The position numbers and the translations under genes are program-made. Source: Streptomyces cinereus (GTDB lineage: Bacteria > Pseudomonadota > Gammaproteobacteria > Pseudomonadales > Moraxellaceae). From it: DNA of 46,761 nt. The DNA is taken from assembly GCA_014647715.1 (NCBI GenBank), contig BMPS01000018.1, positions 1-46,761 on the forward strand. Direction: 5' to 3'. Below the pieces are notes generated by a model. It did no database searches. It was not told the DNA's origin and was given only the letters and a program-made list of their open reading frames with translations. Below are positions 18,399-29,687 of the stretch, one piece after another. Position 1 is the first letter of the stretch. Every line of letters starts with the position of its first letter.

Positions 18399-20183
18399 AT
18401 GGTAACGGTAACTGATAATCAAGCACAAACTGATGTCCCAGCAGTGATTGCAGAATTAAATCGCAAGTTTGAGGGGCAGTTTGTTGTACAAAAAACCTTT
18501 GACGCTTTTCCCACTATTTGGGTGAGCCGTGAACAGGTCATCGAAGTACTTCTGTACCTTCGCACCTTGCCACAGCCTTACGTGATGTTACTGGATATCT
18601 CAGCGATTGATGAGCGCCTACGCCAACATCGTAAAGATAGGGATGGCAATGCCTTACCTGACAGTGATTTCACCGTGTTCTATCATCTAATGTCGCTAGA
18701 GCGCAACACAGACATCCGCATCAAAGTGGCGCTAAAAGAAGCTGATTTACACATCCCAACGGCGACCCGTATTTGGCCCAATGCCAACTGGTATGAGCGC
18801 GAAACGTGGGATATGTTTGGCATTACCTTTGATGGTCACCCCCATTTAACCCGTATTTTATTGCCAAAATACTGGGAAGGTCATCCACTGCGTAAAGAAT
18901 ACGCCTCTCGTGCGACTGAAGTACCGCCTTATTATCTCGATAAAGGCAAGCAGATGTTTGAGCAGGAGAACCTACGATTTGTCCCAGAAGAGTGGGGCAT
19001 GAAACGTAGTGGCCGTGACGAAGACTTTATGTTCCTAAACTTGGGTCCTAACCACCCTTCTGCGCACGGTGCCTTTCGCGTTGTGCTTCAGCTAGACGGT
19101 GAAGAGGTCATCGACTGTATCCCAGACATTGGTTATCACCATCGCGGCGCTGAAAAAATCGCTGAACGCCAAACTTGGCATTCATTTATTCCTTACACTG
19201 ACCGTATCGATTATCTTGGCGGGGTGATGAATGAATTACCCTATATCATGTCAGTGGAAAAACTGGCAGGCATTACGGTACCGGATCGCGCAAATACCAT
19301 TCGTATCATGATGAGTGAGTTCTTCCGTATCACCAATAATTTGCTGTACTGGGGTACATTTATTCAGGATGCGGGCGGTATGACGCCAGTATTTTATATG
19401 TTCGCCGACCGTCAAAAAGCGTATGATGTGATTGAAGCGGTAACCGGTTATCGTATGCACCCAGCATGGTTTCGTATCGGCGGTACCGCGATGGACTTGC
19501 CAAATGGCTGGCACAAACTGGTTCGAGAATTCTTAGATTGGATGCCAAAACGTATCGATGAATACGTCAAAGCCACCATGAAAAACAAAGTATTACAACT
19601 GCGCACCCAAAACGTTGCCCAATACGATGCTAAATCTGCACTGGCTTGGGGCGTATCAGGTCATGGACTTCGTGCCACAGGTATCCCTTACGATGTACGT
19701 AAAGCGCGTCCTTATCTTGGCTATGAAAATTTTGATTTTGAAGTGCCAATTGAGTTTAATGGCGATGCGTATGACCGCTGTTTGGTCAAAATTGAAGAAA
19801 TTCGTCAGTCACTGCGTATCATTGAGCAATGTCTTAACAACATGCCAATGGGGGCATACAAAGCCGATCACCCACTGGCTGTCCCACCACCCAAAGACCG
19901 CACCTTAAATGACATTGAGACCTTGATTAACCACTTTATTTCAGTATCTTGGGGTCCTGTTATGCCAGAAGGCGAGTCCTCCTTTATGGTGGAAGCAGTA
20001 AAAGGCATTACCAACTATTATATTACGTCTGATCGCTCAACCATGAGTTACCGTACCCGTATTCGTACACCGACCTTTGCCCACTTACAGCAAATGCCGT
20101 CAGTCATTAATGGTAGCTTGGTTTCTGACTTAATTATTTATCTAGCGTCAATTGACGTTGTTATGGCAGACGTTGACCGTTAG
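18399..20183 (+). CDS. nuoC: NADH-quinone oxidoreductase fused subunits C and D
   Basis: A natural fusion of the 30-kDa (NuoC, about residues 1-190) and 49-kDa (NuoD, about 205-594) subunits of complex I; often named nuoCD. NuoC shows the [22 protein letters not shown] signature. NuoD shows [23 protein letters not shown] and [12 protein letters not shown] near the quinone pocket. Fusion is standard in enterobacteria, Pseudomonas and Acinetobacter. I chose ATG at 18399, about ten bases after GAGGAA. ATG at 18381 includes that ribosome binding site inside the coding region. Confidence 0.96.
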   Translation: MVTVTDNQAQTDVPAVIAELNRKFEGQFVVQKTFDAFPTIWVSREQVIEVLLYLRTLPQPYVMLLDISAIDERLRQHRKDRDGNALPDSDFTVFYHLMSLERNTDIRIKVALKEADLHIPTATRIWPNANWYERETWDMFGITFDGHPHLTRILLPKYWEGHPLRKEYASRATEVPPYYLDKGKQMFEQENLRFVPEEWGMKRSGRDEDFMFLNLGPNHPSAHGAFRVVLQLDGEEVIDCIPDIGYHHRGAEKIAERQTWHSFIPYTDRIDYLGGVMNELPYIMSVEKLAGITVPDRANTIRIMMSEFFRITNNLLYWGTFIQDAGGMTPVFYMFADRQKAYDVIEAVTGYRMHPAWFRIGGTAMDLPNGWHKLVREFLDWMPKRIDEYVKATMKNKVLQLRTQNVAQYDAKSALAWGVSGHGLRATGIPYDVRKARPYLGYENFDFEVPIEFNGDAYDRCLVKIEEIRQSLRIIEQCLNNMPMGAYKADHPLAVPPPKDRTLNDIETLINHFISVSWGPVMPEGESSFMVEAVKGITNYYITSDRSTMSYRTRIRTPTFAHLQQMPSVINGSLVSDLIIYLASIDVVMADVDR

Positions 20184-20196
20184 GAGAAAACCACCG

Positions 20197-20706
20197 ATGA
20201 AGATTGTAACTGATAAAACCCCAAAGGTGGATGTCGCAAGCATTCTAACCGAAGCAGAAATTCACGATATTCATGAATTTATGCATCATTACCCACAAAG
20301 CCGCGCGGCATCCCTTGATGCGCTAAAAATTGTCCAACGCCGTAACGGCTGGGTGGATGATGCACAAGTTAACGCGATTGCTAATATCTTAAAAATCCCA
20401 GTCACCGATGTGGAAGGGGTTGCAACATTTTATAACCGTATCTACCGTTCACCGGTTGGTCGTCATGTGATTTTGGTCTGTGACTCGATTGGGTGTTATC
20501 TGGTAGGTGCAGAGAATTTAGGTCAAGCCTTTGAGCGCACTTTAGGCATTAGTTTTGGTCAAACCACCCCAGACAATCGTTTTACCTTATTACCCATTTG
20601 TTGTTTAGGCAACTGTGATAAAGGTCCAGCGGTGTTGATTGATGAAGATACCTACGGTCCTGTCCAAATTGAAGAGATTGCTGAATTGCTGGAGCAATAC
20701 GCATGA
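20197..20706 (+). CDS. nuoE: NADH-quinone oxidoreductase subunit E
   Basis: The 24-kDa subunit of the NADH dehydrogenase module, carrying the 2Fe-2S cluster N1a. Ligands are Cys95, Cys100, Cys136 and Cys140 (VCDSIGC and CCLGNCDKG). The ATG at 20197 has AGGAG upstream, 13 bases after the nuoCD stop. The 169-aa length is normal. Its last codons overlap the nuoF start as ATGA, so the two are probably translationally coupled. Confidence 0.97.
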   Translation: MKIVTDKTPKVDVASILTEAEIHDIHEFMHHYPQSRAASLDALKIVQRRNGWVDDAQVNAIANILKIPVTDVEGVATFYNRIYRSPVGRHVILVCDSIGCYLVGAENLGQAFERTLGISFGQTTPDNRFTLLPICCLGNCDKGPAVLIDEDTYGPVQIEEIAELLEQYA

Positions 20707-22175
20707 ATATAACCCGTCAAATTAATAATCGAAAAATTGGCAAATCACCCAGTCAATTGGGCGAGCAAAGCATTCCTATTTATGGTGATAAAGCAACAGC
20801 CACCAGTGAGACCAAGCCTCTGACTTGGCGTTTGGCGCATTATGACTCAGTGCTAGATTTGGCAACCTATGAAAGCCTAAAAGGGTTTGAAGGTCTAAAA
20901 AATGCCTTGGCTAAATCTGCCAAAGAAGTGGGCAACATGATTAAAGATGCCAACGTGCGTGGACGTGGTGGTGCAGGCTTTAATGCAGGTCTTAAATGGA
21001 CCTTTATGACGCCACCCGATGGTGGACCCCGTTACTTGATTTGTAACGCAGATGAGATGGAGCCAGGCACATTTAAAGACCGTCTATTGATGGAGCGCCT
21101 ACCATTTCAGCTGATTGAAGGGATGATTATCTCAGGTTATGCCATTGGTGCAACCGCGGGTTATATTTTTATCCGTGGTGAGTACATTGAAGCCGCTAAA
21201 CGCTTAAATAATGCATTGGATGAGTGCCGTGCCAAAGGGTATTTAGGCGATAATATCTTGGGTTCAGGCTATAGCTTTGATTTACACGTGCATACCGGTG
21301 CAGGTCGTTATATCTGTGGCGAAGAAACTGCGCTCATTAACTCGCTTGAAGGTCGCCGTGCCAATCCACGTACCAAGCCACCCTTCCCACAAGTATCAGG
21401 GGCATGGGGTCGTCCCACTGTGGTCAATAATGTAGAGTCTTTAAACAACATGCCGGGCATCATGCTACATGGCGTAGAATGGTATAAAGGCTTGGCACAA
21501 GGCAAATCAGAAAACCCGGGCACCAAAATCATGGGTTGCTCAGGTCTAGTCAATGAGCCTGGTCTATGGGAACTGCCATTTGGCACCACGGCTCGCGAAA
21601 TTATTTTTGATTATGCCAAAGGCATGAAAGACGGTCGTAAACTAAAAGCTTGGTTACCAGGCGGTGCATCAACTGACTTCTTAACCGCCAGTGACGAGCA
21701 TTTAGACCTGCCAATGGACTTTGAACCTATCATGAAAGCAGGTAGCCGTTTAGGTACCTGCTTGATTATGGTAGTAGATGAATCGCAAGATATGGTGTCA
21801 CTGTCGCTCAATTTGCAAAAATTCTTTGCCCGTGAATCCTGTGGTTGGTGTACGCCTTGCCGTGATGGGTTGCCATGGGGAGTCAAAACCTTGCATGCCA
21901 TCGATACAGGCAATGGTCAACCTGTCGATATTGACGTATTGCGGCAATTGACCAAAGATTTGTGGTTAGGTAAAACCTTCTGCGCCCACGCACCGGGTGC
22001 GGTTGAGCCATTACAAAGTGCGTTAAAATACTTTTTACCAGAATTTGAAGCCAAAATTGGTAACAATGTGGCGCCTGAAGAACAATTGTCCCCAACGGGC
22101 GTGCCTTCATCTGCAAACAGCGGAAAAGTTGAAGTGTATCAACCCGTTAAGACCACCAATGGGCAATCAGTGTAA
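20703..22175 (+). CDS. nuoF: NADH-quinone oxidoreductase subunit F
   Basis: The 51-kDa subunit, which binds NADH, FMN and cluster N3. The NADH/FMN region shows [13 protein letters not shown] (about 87-99) and [19 protein letters not shown]. The N3 ligands are in [12 protein letters not shown] (about 378-388) with the fourth cysteine in [12 protein letters not shown] (about 425). The protein is 490 aa versus about 445 in E. coli; the excess is an N-terminal polar stretch of about 40 residues and a short C-terminal tail. The start overlaps the nuoE stop by four bases. Confidence 0.97.
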   Translation: MNITRQINNRKIGKSPSQLGEQSIPIYGDKATATSETKPLTWRLAHYDSVLDLATYESLKGFEGLKNALAKSAKEVGNMIKDANVRGRGGAGFNAGLKWTFMTPPDGGPRYLICNADEMEPGTFKDRLLMERLPFQLIEGMIISGYAIGATAGYIFIRGEYIEAAKRLNNALDECRAKGYLGDNILGSGYSFDLHVHTGAGRYICGEETALINSLEGRRANPRTKPPFPQVSGAWGRPTVVNNVESLNNMPGIMLHGVEWYKGLAQGKSENPGTKIMGCSGLVNEPGLWELPFGTTAREIIFDYAKGMKDGRKLKAWLPGGASTDFLTASDEHLDLPMDFEPIMKAGSRLGTCLIMVVDESQDMVSLSLNLQKFFARESCGWCTPCRDGLPWGVKTLHAIDTGNGQPVDIDVLRQLTKDLWLGKTFCAHAPGAVEPLQSALKYFLPEFEAKIGNNVAPEEQLSPTGVPSSANSGKVEVYQPVKTTNGQSV

Positions 22176-22184
22176 GGAATTAGC

Positions 22185-25100
22185 ATGGCAATTATTCATA
22201 TAGACGGTCAAGACGTCGAAGTTGATGGTGCCGATAACTTGCTACAAGCTTGTTTATCGCTTGGCATCGATATCCCTTATTTTTGTTATCACCCTGCATT
22301 GGGCTCGGTGGGTTCTTGCCGCCAATGTGCCGTCAAGCAATATAATAACAAAGAAGATTATGAAGCCGGTCGTGGTCGTTTGGTCATGTCGTGTATGGTC
22401 AATCCGACCCCAGACATGTGGATCTCAGTGACGGATGCAGAAGTCAAAAACTTCCGTAAAAGCTTGGTTGAGTTCTTAATGACTAACCACCCCCATGACT
22501 GTCCGACCTGTGAAGAGGGCGGTCATTGTCATTTGCAAGATATGACCTACATGTCAGGTCACAATCATCGTAAATACCGCTTTACTAAACGTACCCACCA
22601 AAACCAAGACTTGGGTCCATTTATCAATCATGAGATGAACCGCTGTATTGCGTGTTATCGCTGCGTGCGTTATTACAAAGACTATGCAGGTGGTGAAGAT
22701 TTAGGGGTTTACGCATCAGCAAGCCGTGTGTACTTTGGTCGTGATAAAGACGGTCAGTTTGAAAGTGAATTTTCAGGTAACCTCACCGAAGTTTGTCCAA
22801 CTGGGGTGTTCACCGACAAAACTCACTCAGAGCGCTACAATCGCAAATGGGACATGCAATATGCTCCAAGCATTTGTCATGGCTGTTCGGCTGGTTGTAA
22901 TATCTCAGCGGGTGAGCGCTATGGTGAATTGCGCCGTATCGAAAACCGTTTTAATGGGGAAGTCAACGCTTACTTCTTATGTGACCGTGGTCGTTTCGGC
23001 TATGGCTATGTCAACCGCCAAGACCGCCCAATTCAAGCGATTGAAACACTAAACGGTAAACAAACCAATCTGAGCATTGACCATACTATCGATGCCATCA
23101 AAAACCGTTTGCAAGGTAAAAAAGCCATCGGTATTGGTTCACCGGTTGCCAGCCTTGAATCAAACTATGCGCTCAAACGCTTAGTCGGTGCAGAAAACTT
23201 TAGCATTGGTATTACCAAGCAAGAAAAAACCATAGTACAAAAATGCATCGATGTGTTGACTACAGAAAATATCCATAATCCAAGCATGCGTGAGATTGAG
23301 GATTATGATGCGGTATTGATTTTGGGTGAAGATATTACCCAAACCAGTCCACGTATTGCACTGGCAGTACGCCAAGCGGCAAAAAATCGCGCCAAACAAA
23401 TGGCAGATGCACTAAAAACGCCAGATTTCTTGGCAGAGCCTGTGGCTCGTATCGGTCAAAAAGACTACAGCCCAATCTTTATTGTGGATGTTAAAGATAC
23501 GCGCCTTGATGATATTGCCGAAGTAAGCTGCGTTGCTACCCCAAGCGATATCGCTGAACTAGGCTTTAGCATTGCTGAGCACATGAAAACGTTGGCTACC
23601 TCACAATTACCAAAAGATTTAGTCATCGATGAAGACGATAATGCTGATATGCAAGCATTTGCTAAACATATCGCGCAGACGCTGCTTAAAGCAACCAAAC
23701 CCCTTATCATCTCAGGCTCATCACTGTACCACACTGCTATCATAGAAGCGGCGGCACAAATTGCCAATATCGCTGAGCAAAAACGCGGTGAAGTGGTCAT
23801 CTATGAAAAAGGCGTGGTTGACGCCCACAACGTCCAAGTGGATGCAGAGATTGCCAAAATCGATGCAGAGCAAGCCAAACTCAAACAAGAGATGGATGAA
23901 GCGGCATTTGCTGAACAAGCCAAGCAAGTTAAACGCCCAAGCCGCATGACTCCCACCAAAGGCTATCAAGAAAAAGCCGGTTTATACTTGTCAGTACCTG
24001 CTGCCAATAGCATAGGCGTCAACTTGCTCGGTGGTAAAGCGATTGATGAATTAGATGATGATGCCGATGTGGTGATTGTCATGGAAAATGACATCAGCCG
24101 CCGCCTAACCGCTGAGCAAATGAACCAATTGGTAGCCAACAAATCACTGATTGTACTTGATCATGAAGCTTACCAATGGCATAACCATGCAGATGTGATG
24201 GTACCTGTAGCAACCTTTGCAGAAGCGGACGGTACACTAATCTCAGCAGAAGGTCGTGCACAGCGTTTCTTCCAAGTTTATGATCCTGTTTACTATCGCC
24301 CGCAAAGTATGGTCAAAGAAAGCTGGCGTTGGTTACATGCGGTAGAGTCTGAGCTCAATGGCCGTGCGATTGACTGGACGCAGCTTGATGATGTGATTAC
24401 TGCGGTCGCAGATACCAATCCACAATTAGCCGCAATCAGACAAGCAGCGCCATCAGCCGATTACCGTATTACCGGTCTAAAAGTCGCGCGTGAGCCACGC
24501 CGTTATTCAGGTCGTACGGCGATGCGTGCACCGATTTCTGTGCATGAGCCAGAGCAGCCAAAAGATATCGATACGGGCCTCACCTTCTCACAAGAAGGTT
24601 ATGTGGGCACCCAAACGGATTCATCAATGATTCCATTTGCTTGGTCAGCAGGTTGGAACTCACCGCAAGCTTGGAATAAATACCAAGATAAAGTGGGTGG
24701 TCATCTAAAACATGGCGATCCAGGGGTGCGTATTTTTGATGCGTTAACACAATTGCCAAAACGTGAGTATATTGCGCCTGCGGCAGCTAGCCAACAAGGT
24801 TCCACCCAGCTAGTCCCTGTGTATAATATTTTTGCTAGTGATGAACTCACTGCCCGTAGTGAAGTGGTCGCCTCACAATTGATGCCAGCTGCTTTTAGTG
24901 TATCAACGGATGATGCGGATAAATGGCAGCTGCAATCAGGTGATATGTTAACGGTCACAGTGAAGGGTGTAGCGACCACCTTACCTGTGCAGCTTGTCGA
25001 CTACTTAGCCGAAAGCTGTGTGGGGTATCCTGTGGGTCAGGCGGGTGAATTAGAAGCCTTGCTAGCGCAGCCCTATACAGACATCAGTATCGTAAAATCA

Positions 25101-25187
25101 GCAACTACCAACACTGTCACCCAAGCGGTATCATCAGCTAATAATGGTGGCGTGACAGCTCAAGTAACTCGAGGGGAGGGGGTATAA
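22185..25187 (+). CDS. nuoG: NADH-quinone oxidoreductase subunit G
   Basis: The large 75-kDa iron-sulfur subunit of complex I. It has N1b (Cys34, Cys45, Cys48, Cys70), the His-ligated N5 region ([18 protein letters not shown]), N4 ([11 protein letters not shown] plus a later Cys in EVCPTG) and the extra N7 site (CHGCSAGCN with FLCDRGRFG) found in E. coli-type enzymes. The rest is a molybdopterin-oxidoreductase-like domain without cofactor function. At 1000 aa it exceeds the usual ~900. Much of the excess is a charged, Ala/Glu/Lys-rich, coiled-coil-like insertion at about residues 538-600, plus a longer C-terminal tail. The stop overlaps the nuoH start as TAATG. Confidence 0.96.
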   Translation: MAIIHIDGQDVEVDGADNLLQACLSLGIDIPYFCYHPALGSVGSCRQCAVKQYNNKEDYEAGRGRLVMSCMVNPTPDMWISVTDAEVKNFRKSLVEFLMTNHPHDCPTCEEGGHCHLQDMTYMSGHNHRKYRFTKRTHQNQDLGPFINHEMNRCIACYRCVRYYKDYAGGEDLGVYASASRVYFGRDKDGQFESEFSGNLTEVCPTGVFTDKTHSERYNRKWDMQYAPSICHGCSAGCNISAGERYGELRRIENRFNGEVNAYFLCDRGRFGYGYVNRQDRPIQAIETLNGKQTNLSIDHTIDAIKNRLQGKKAIGIGSPVASLESNYALKRLVGAENFSIGITKQEKTIVQKCIDVLTTENIHNPSMREIEDYDAVLILGEDITQTSPRIALAVRQAAKNRAKQMADALKTPDFLAEPVARIGQKDYSPIFIVDVKDTRLDDIAEVSCVATPSDIAELGFSIAEHMKTLATSQLPKDLVIDEDDNADMQAFAKHIAQTLLKATKPLIISGSSLYHTAIIEAAAQIANIAEQKRGEVVIYEKGVVDAHNVQVDAEIAKIDAEQAKLKQEMDEAAFAEQAKQVKRPSRMTPTKGYQEKAGLYLSVPAANSIGVNLLGGKAIDELDDDADVVIVMENDISRRLTAEQMNQLVANKSLIVLDHEAYQWHNHADVMVPVATFAEADGTLISAEGRAQRFFQVYDPVYYRPQSMVKESWRWLHAVESELNGRAIDWTQLDDVITAVADTNPQLAAIRQAAPSADYRITGLKVAREPRRYSGRTAMRAPISVHEPEQPKDIDTGLTFSQEGYVGTQTDSSMIPFAWSAGWNSPQAWNKYQDKVGGHLKHGDPGVRIFDALTQLPKREYIAPAAASQQGSTQLVPVYNIFASDELTARSEVVASQLMPAAFSVSTDDADKWQLQSGDMLTVTVKGVATTLPVQLVDYLAESCVGYPVGQAGELEALLAQPYTDISIVKSATTNTVTQAVSSANNGGVTAQVTRGEGV

Positions 25188-26242
25188 TGGATTATTCTGT
25201 TAGACAGATGCCCGATTTACCTGCATGGCTGGCTGGGGTAATGTCCCCTGAAGCTTGGTCAATTGTATTTTTGGCAGTGCAATCAATTGTTATTTTCTTG
25301 GCGGTGGTGATTTTTGCTGCATTGATGATTCCTTATGAACGTCGCATGTTGGCACTATGGCAAGACCGTTATGGTCCAAACCGTGTGGGTTGGCAAGGTT
25401 CGCTACAAGTAGCCGCGGATATGCTCAAAATCTTCTTTAAAGAAGACTGGACCCCCAAATTTGCCGATAAATTTATCTTTATCTTGGCGCCTGCGATTTC
25501 ATTGTTTACCGCTTTAGCCGCTTATATCATTGTGCCCGTTACGCCATCACTCGGTGGCGCAGACTGGAGCATCGGTATTTTGTTCTTCTTTGCGATGGCA
25601 GGGTTGGCGGTTTATGCCGTGATGTTTGGTGGCTGGGCATCAGCCAATAAATATGCCTTGCTTGGTGGTCTACGCTCTGCTGCCCAAACCATTAGTTATG
25701 AAGTCTTTCTCGGATTATCGCTAATGGGTGTGGTGGCTTTGGCAGGGTCATTTAACTTACGCGATATCGTATACTCACAAGCCGGTGGTTTTTGGCACTG
25801 GAATGTGTTTGGTCAAATTTTAGGGTTTTTAACCTTTATGGTCGCAGGTGTGGCAGTAACCCACCGTTTCCCATTTGACCAGCCAGAAGCAGAGCAAGAA
25901 TTGGCAGAAGGTTACCATGTTGAATACTCAGGTATGAAATTTGGTATGTTCTTTGTCGGTGAATATGTGAATATCGTGTTGGTATCATCGCTGATTACTA
26001 TTTTATTCTTTGGTGGTTGGTTGCCATTATTTGATGGACTGAGTTTTATCCCGCCGATTATTTGGTTCATGTTAAAAACGCTATTTTTCATGACCATGTT
26101 TGTATTGGCGCGTGGGGCGTTGATGCGTCCACGTTATGACCAAGTAATGAACTTTGGCTGGAAAATTTGTCTACCCATTACCTTGATTAATTTACTCGCG
26201 ACGGCAGCCTTCATATTATGGCGCACCCATGGTGTAGGGTAA
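25187..26242 (+). CDS. nuoH: NADH-quinone oxidoreductase subunit H
   Basis: The membrane subunit at the junction with the peripheral arm that forms much of the quinone channel; 351 aa with about eight helices. Diagnostic loops are [30 protein letters not shown] and the acidic [24 protein letters not shown] loop (last positions spelled only in part here). It overlaps the nuoG stop by one base, which implies coupled translation. Confidence 0.96.
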   Translation: MDYSVRQMPDLPAWLAGVMSPEAWSIVFLAVQSIVIFLAVVIFAALMIPYERRMLALWQDRYGPNRVGWQGSLQVAADMLKIFFKEDWTPKFADKFIFILAPAISLFTALAAYIIVPVTPSLGGADWSIGILFFFAMAGLAVYAVMFGGWASANKYALLGGLRSAAQTISYEVFLGLSLMGVVALAGSFNLRDIVYSQAGGFWHWNVFGQILGFLTFMVAGVAVTHRFPFDQPEAEQELAEGYHVEYSGMKFGMFFVGEYVNIVLVSSLITILFFGGWLPLFDGLSFIPPIIWFMLKTLFFMTMFVLARGALMRPRYDQVMNFGWKICLPITLINLLATAAFILWRTHGVG

Positions 26243-26257
26243 GGTGGAGATTAACGT

Positions 26258-26809
26258 ATGTATTTGACTATGGTAAAAAACACGATTACGGGTTTTGGCT
26301 CAATCTTGCGCACCCTAATCATGGTCGCAAGTCATGCGACCCGTAAACGTGATACGATTTTATACCCAGAACAACCTGTTCCTGTACCGCCGCGTTTTCG
26401 GGGGCGTATTGTACTGACACGTGACCCGGATGGGGATGAGCGCTGTGTGGCCTGTAATTTATGTGCCGTCGCTTGTCCGGTAGGTTGTATTTCACTACAA
26501 AAAGCGGAACGTGAAGACGGACGCTGGTATCCAGAGTTTTTCCGTATTAATTTCTCGCGTTGTATCTTTTGTGGTATGTGTGAAGAAGCGTGCCCGACAA
26601 CGGCTATTCAGATGACGCCAGATTTTGAGCTCGGTGAATACAACCGTCAAAACTTGGTGTATGAAAAAGAGCATTTGTTAATTTCAGGCCCGGGTAAATT
26701 TCCTGACTACAATTATTACCGTGTGACTGGGATGGCGACCAAAGATAAACCTAAAGGGGCACACCAAAATGAGTCTGCGCCGATTGATTTACGGAGTTTA
26801 TTGCCATGA
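26258..26809 (+). CDS. nuoI: NADH-quinone oxidoreductase subunit I
   Basis: A peripheral subunit with two 4Fe-4S clusters (N6a, N6b) that pass electrons to N2. Two ferredoxin motifs are complete: Cys63, Cys66, Cys69, Cys73 and Cys102, Cys105, Cys108, Cys112, each ending in a Cys-Pro. The 183-aa length is normal. GGTGGAGA precedes the ATG. The last codons overlap nuoJ as ATGA. Confidence 0.97.
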   Translation: MYLTMVKNTITGFGSILRTLIMVASHATRKRDTILYPEQPVPVPPRFRGRIVLTRDPDGDERCVACNLCAVACPVGCISLQKAEREDGRWYPEFFRINFSRCIFCGMCEEACPTTAIQMTPDFELGEYNRQNLVYEKEHLLISGPGKFPDYNYYRVTGMATKDKPKGAHQNESAPIDLRSLLP

Positions 26810-27450
26810 TAACCGGAGCAACGATAGGGTTTTATTTATTAGCGATTGTCGCTATTTTGGCTAGTTTGCGCGTGATTACTCGTACCAATCCTGTGCATGC
26901 GTTATTAAACATGATTGTCACGCTGCTGGCATTATCAGGTATTTTCTTTGCCTTAGGTGCGCCATTTGCCGGTGCGCTTGAAATCATCGTTTATGCAGGG
27001 GCGATTATGGTATTGTTCGTCTTTGTGGTGATGATGCTGAACTTAGGCACCCAAAGTACCTTAGAAGAAGAAAGCTGGTTGGCATCCTCAGCTTGGGCAG
27101 TGCCGGCAGGACTTGCATTTATTGTGGGTTTGACTCTGTTTAGTCTGATTGGCATGAAACATGGGTTCGAAGGAATGATGCCAGCGTTTATCGGGGTGGA
27201 GCCAGTCACGGCAAAAATGATCGGTGCCAAATTATTTACCGAATATTTATTGTTGGTCGAAATTGCAGGATTTTTATTACTAGCGGGTTTGGTGGCGGCT
27301 TATCATTTGGCAAAATCTGCCTTGGATGATGAAAACGAAAGTCATAACAGTGAGCTTGGTAATACCGTACAACCTGCCTTAACGAATTTTATTGATAAAG
27401 AGCCCAGCCAACCGGCTGTGTTACGCGAAGTTCAGGAGGAGAAGGCATAA
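26806..27450 (+). CDS. nuoJ: NADH-quinone oxidoreductase subunit J
   Basis: A membrane-arm subunit of complex I, 214 aa with five predicted helices. Recognised by [21 protein letters not shown] and the helix [21 protein letters not shown], which contains the pi-bulge segment. The C-terminal ~45 residues are hydrophilic. It overlaps nuoI by four bases and nuoK by one. Confidence 0.95.
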   Translation: MITGATIGFYLLAIVAILASLRVITRTNPVHALLNMIVTLLALSGIFFALGAPFAGALEIIVYAGAIMVLFVFVVMMLNLGTQSTLEEESWLASSAWAVPAGLAFIVGLTLFSLIGMKHGFEGMMPAFIGVEPVTAKMIGAKLFTEYLLLVEIAGFLLLAGLVAAYHLAKSALDDENESHNSELGNTVQPALTNFIDKEPSQPAVLREVQEEKA

Positions 27451-27773
27451 TGGGACACTTTCCATTAGAGCATGTGCCATTAGAGCACGGTCTAATCTTG
27501 TCAGCGATTTTGTTTGCCATTGGTTTTTGTGGTGTGATGGTACGACGTAATTTTTTGTTTATGTTGATGAGTCTTGAGATTATGATGAATGCTGCTGCCT
27601 TAGCATTTGTAGTGGCAGGTAGTCGCTGGGTCAGTCCTGACGGACAAATTATGTTTATTTTGGTGCTAACTTTGGCAGCCGCTGAAGTTGCAATTGGGTT
27701 GGCTATTCTTTTACAATTTTATCATAAGCGTGGTCATTTAGATGTCGATACGGCAAATGAGATGAAAGGGTGA
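27450..27773 (+). CDS. nuoK: NADH-quinone oxidoreductase subunit K
   Basis: A small membrane-arm subunit, 107 aa with three helices, homologous to MrpC. The conserved glutamates of the proton path are visible in [13 protein letters not shown] and in [12 protein letters not shown]. The first ~10 residues are slightly longer than in E. coli NuoK (100 aa). The start overlaps the nuoJ stop as TAATG. Confidence 0.96.
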   Translation: MGHFPLEHVPLEHGLILSAILFAIGFCGVMVRRNFLFMLMSLEIMMNAAALAFVVAGSRWVSPDGQIMFILVLTLAAAEVAIGLAILLQFYHKRGHLDVDTANEMKG

Positions 27774-27780
27774 AATCAAA

Positions 27781-29682
27781 ATGAGTATGTTACCTTTAAC
27801 CTTTATGCTGCCGCTGATTGGATTTCTGATTTTAGCGACCATGCGTGACCGCTTAAGCGAAAACGCAGCCGCAGTGGTCGGTGTCGGCAGTATGGGTTTG
27901 GCTGCTTTGTGTGCCTTGATGGCAGGCAGTGATTTTTTAATGAACCATCCACAAGGCGCTGTCATTAATCAGCCGTTGTGGACGTGGATGCAAGTCGGTA
28001 GTTTTGCCCCAAAATTTGGTCTCATGTTGGATGGTTTGGGCGTGACCATGATGGGCGTCATTACCGGTGTCGGTTTTCTAATTCATATTTTTGCGTCATG
28101 GTATATGCGCGGTGAAACAGGCTACGCAAGATTTTTTAGCTATATGAACCTGTTTGTCGCAAGTATGTTGTTACTTGTGCTTGCTGACAATTTAGTGCTG
28201 TTGTACTTAGGTTGGGAAGGCGTTGGTATCTGTTCTTACTTATTGATTGGTTTTTATTATCACGAGCGCGCCAATGGCCGTGCTGCGATGAAAGCCTTTA
28301 CCGTAACCCGTGTGGGTGATGTGTTTTTAGCGTTTGGCTTATTTTTATTGTTCCGTGAATTGGGTACGTTAAATATCTCAGATATCAATGCCAATGTATC
28401 GCAAATGCTAACATCGGCAGGGTCAACGGTGACGATTTTTGGTCATAGCTATCCTACCATCAAAGTTGCGGCTGTGATGCTAGTGCTGGGTGCGATGGGT
28501 AAATCTGCACAGATTCCGCTGCATTCTTGGCTTGCCGATGCGATGGCAGGTCCTACGCCTGTTTCAGCCTTGATTCATGCGGCAACGATGGTTACCGCAG
28601 GTGTGTATTTAATTGCCCGTTTACATCCTGTGTTCTTATTGACCCCTGATGTATTGGCAAGTTGGGTGGGTATCGTTGGGGCAACAACATTGTTGGTTGC
28701 TGGTTTCTGTGCGCTGGCACAGACCGATATCAAACGTATCTTAGCTTATTCCACCATGAGTCAAATCGGTTATATGTTCTTGGCATTAGGTGTAGGCGCT
28801 TGGCAAGTTGCGATTTTCCACTTGATGACCCATGCGTTCTTTAAAGCTTTATTATTCCTAGGGTCAGGTGCTGTTATCTTGGCTTACCATCATGAGCAAA
28901 ACATCTTTAAAATGGGTGGGTTGTTTTATAAAAATAAATTCCTATTTGCGGTGTTTGCGATTGGGGGTGGGGCACTTGCTGCGATTCCTTGGATTACAGT
29001 GGGTTATTACTCAAAAGATGAAATTATTTGGGAAGCCTTTGCATCAGGTCATATGAATTTATTTTGGATGGCAGTGGTAGGTGCGTTTTTAACCTCGATT
29101 TATACGTTTCGTATGATTTGGATTGTGTTCTTTGGTGAAGAAAAAACGCCTATTCACGATCTTAAAGGTTGGACATACTGGCTGCCGCTTGCGGTGTTGC
29201 TAGTGTTATCAACTGCGGTGGGGGCGATGATTCATCCACCATTAGCAGGCGTATTGCCACAGAGTTTTAGCGTGATTCATCCTGAGGTAGAACATGGTAA
29301 GCACACGGCAGAAATGATTGTGATGGCTGCGATGTTGGCGGGTTTGATTGTGGGTGCTTTCTTGTTTGCCCTAGATAAAGGTCGCATTGTGAGTAAGTTT
29401 AACCAAACAGGTTTGGGCCGTGCGCTTAACTATTGGTGCTATCATGGTTTAGGTTTTGATGCTTTGTATGACATTGTATTTGTTAAACCATTCTTATTGA
29501 TTGGTAAATTAATTAAAATTGACCCGATTGACCGCACTTGGAATATTTTACCAGCACTATCGTTGGCAGGTAACCGAGTGGCGACATGGTTCCAATCAGG
29601 CTCGATTCGTGGGTATGCTGCTAGCTTCGGTCTTGGCATGGCAGTTTTGTTGGTGTTGGTAATGATGATGATAGGGAAGTAA
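27781..29682 (+). CDS. nuoL: NADH-quinone oxidoreductase subunit L
   Basis: The distal antiporter-like proton-pumping subunit, 633 aa, with the long lateral helix at its C-terminus. The proton-channel signatures are LGWEGVGICSYLLIGFYY, GKSAQIPLHSWLADAMAGPT (with its lysine and histidine) and THAFFKALLFLGSGAVI. AAAGGG lies ten bases before the ATG. Length and helix content fit the family (about 613 aa in E. coli). Confidence 0.97.
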   Translation: MSMLPLTFMLPLIGFLILATMRDRLSENAAAVVGVGSMGLAALCALMAGSDFLMNHPQGAVINQPLWTWMQVGSFAPKFGLMLDGLGVTMMGVITGVGFLIHIFASWYMRGETGYARFFSYMNLFVASMLLLVLADNLVLLYLGWEGVGICSYLLIGFYYHERANGRAAMKAFTVTRVGDVFLAFGLFLLFRELGTLNISDINANVSQMLTSAGSTVTIFGHSYPTIKVAAVMLVLGAMGKSAQIPLHSWLADAMAGPTPVSALIHAATMVTAGVYLIARLHPVFLLTPDVLASWVGIVGATTLLVAGFCALAQTDIKRILAYSTMSQIGYMFLALGVGAWQVAIFHLMTHAFFKALLFLGSGAVILAYHHEQNIFKMGGLFYKNKFLFAVFAIGGGALAAIPWITVGYYSKDEIIWEAFASGHMNLFWMAVVGAFLTSIYTFRMIWIVFFGEEKTPIHDLKGWTYWLPLAVLLVLSTAVGAMIHPPLAGVLPQSFSVIHPEVEHGKHTAEMIVMAAMLAGLIVGAFLFALDKGRIVSKFNQTGLGRALNYWCYHGLGFDALYDIVFVKPFLLIGKLIKIDPIDRTWNILPALSLAGNRVATWFQSGSIRGYAASFGLGMAVLLVLVMMMIGK

Positions 29683-29687
29683 CAGTT

